Source of the DNA: Hippopus hippopus
Lineage: Eukaryota > Mollusca > Bivalvia > Cardiida > Cardiidae
Assembly: GCA_946811185.2 (NCBI GenBank)
Contig: OX328108.1
Coordinates: 32,734,493-32,798,492, forward strand
Direction of reading: 5' to 3'
Length of the DNA: 64,000 nt
The position numbers and the translations under genes are program-made. The notes beneath the pieces were generated by a model. The model was not told the origin of the DNA, did not search any database, and saw only the letters and a program-made list of their open reading frames with translations. Of the stretch, positions 62,874 to 64,000 are shown piece by piece. Position 1 is the stretch's first letter. Every line of letters begins with the position of its first letter.

Positions 62874-64000
62874 TATTTAAACATATCAAATGGCACAGAC
62901 TCGTGTGTTCATTGAACTATTTTCTTGAGCAGTGGAGTGAGTAGTCGCCACAGGACTTCAGTCTGACGATTGACATTTATAAAAAGGTGACCACGAGAAA
63001 GGTCATCACCTTCTGGAAATGGGGTTTTTTTTTTATGGGGGGGGGGGAGGTGTTCGTGTTCGGCCTGTAACTTTTTATTCCCATGAATGGACTTCAGTAT
63101 ATCTGCAGAATTGTCAACCACTTAAGACGACGTGTTGGGCGCAAGAACTATGTCCACTGGTCAAAGTCATGGCAAGGTCATGTGTTTGAAAAATGAAAAA
63201 ATATGAGGTTCATGTCAATGTCCGGTCTGTCTTTTTTTTTTTTTTTTTCATTTTAAATGAATTTCAATATAACTGTGTTGAAATATCAACCACATACAGA
63301 CAATGTATCACGTACAAGAATCATGTTCGTACGTCTTTATAGTCAAGGTCAGAATTGTCCGTTTTCATGTGCACAGCTCACAGCCTGCGGGGTTCTATTT
63401 TCGAGGACACCAGGCACTTCTTAGTAACACGTCTTGTTGTTTACTGGTTTAGTTCGTTGCTTATAACAACGACCCTTTCACATAATGAAATCACGTACCG
63501 GTATATATATATAGACACCGTCAGGGCTTTTTTTCCTTCTATAATTGAGGCCGATATTCGGTGACTTCCCAGTCGCAAAAAGCATCTTTTTTTCCCAATC
63601 ATGGCGAAAGAATTTCCCAATTTGGTGAAAGAATTTCCCAATTTTGCTGGAAGAATTTCTCATAATATGATGCTGAAATTCCCAATAAGTTAAAATACCA
63701 ATTTCTCAAAAGCTATTTCAAATGACCAGACACAAAACTTTAGTTATTTAGCAGCGATTGAAACCGAAAGCAGGCTTTTTATTGATTTGTACCGAAATGA
63801 CTCGGCTGACTGCGCTGCATTACGGCCGAAATGTTGCGTTTTCTTGGCGCCATTTGGTTTGTTTAATGGAGGCATTCTTAACCGAACCGAGTTATTTTTG
63901 CGCATTATGACACCGTACGTAGACTGAACGCGGTTGTCATTTCCCTGTCATTCAATATTAAATCCTTTGACATGTTATATAATTGTTTGTCTTTCGTAAG
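62874..64000 (+). repeat. Tandem segmental duplication, start of unit III (cut by window end)
   Basis: Matches the start of unit II (52262-53390) almost base for base at an offset of 10,612, including the CAGGG element start at 63518. Only small differences are seen: lengths of T and G runs, an extra TATA near 63505 and a few bases near 63645. It predicts a third A-type oxygenase gene at about 65.8 kb in these coordinates. Confidence 0.87.

Overview
The window looks like animal nuclear DNA, most likely from a bivalve mollusc. I suspect Dreissena (zebra or quagga mussel) from the style of the CG-rich fold-back repeats, but that species call is recognition and has not been tested. Genes are split by GT-AG introns, most of the sequence is repeat, and there are no operons or ribosome binding sites. 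All exon coordinates below were derived by hand from splice signals, reading-phase continuity and family resemblance.

Left part (1-9280): the minus strand carries the 5' six coding exons of a METTL2-type tRNA 3-methylcytidine methyltransferase (8727 down to 941). Its C-terminal exons lie beyond the left edge. It is head to head with a BRCA1 orthologue whose start codon is at 9281. The 553 bp between the two start codons must hold both promoters unless untranslated exons lie elsewhere.

Middle (9281-36314): a 17-exon BRCA1 orthologue on the plus strand, 2,370 codons by my phase-consistent model. It has an N-terminal C3HC4 RING, two very long low-complexity central exons, a short coiled-coil exon and a C-terminal BRCT pair. 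Its introns are packed with a short TTAA-ended fold-back element (MITE-1), SINEs and other hairpin elements.

Right of BRCA1 (36315-44900): a complete Tc1/mariner element with matching terminal inverted repeats and a TA target duplication, its transposase damaged by one extra base; a degenerate tandem repeat array of about 1.4 kb; and the left flank of a tandem duplication.

Right part (41872-64000): a tandem segmental duplication with a period of about 10.4-10.6 kb. Each full unit carries two 2-oxoglutarate/Fe(II) oxygenase genes of the isopenicillin-N-synthase-like family, one intronless (A) and one with a single intron (B). Two units are complete and a third starts at about 62874 and runs off the window. 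B and its copy are almost identical, while A and its copy differ at about 7% of residues, so the latest duplication step appears to have its breakpoint between A and B. Transposon insertions present in only some units give a relative order of events.

At least four unrelated families of fold-back (hairpin) elements fill the non-coding DNA. In MITE-1 the central hairpin is visibly better conserved than the rest of the element.
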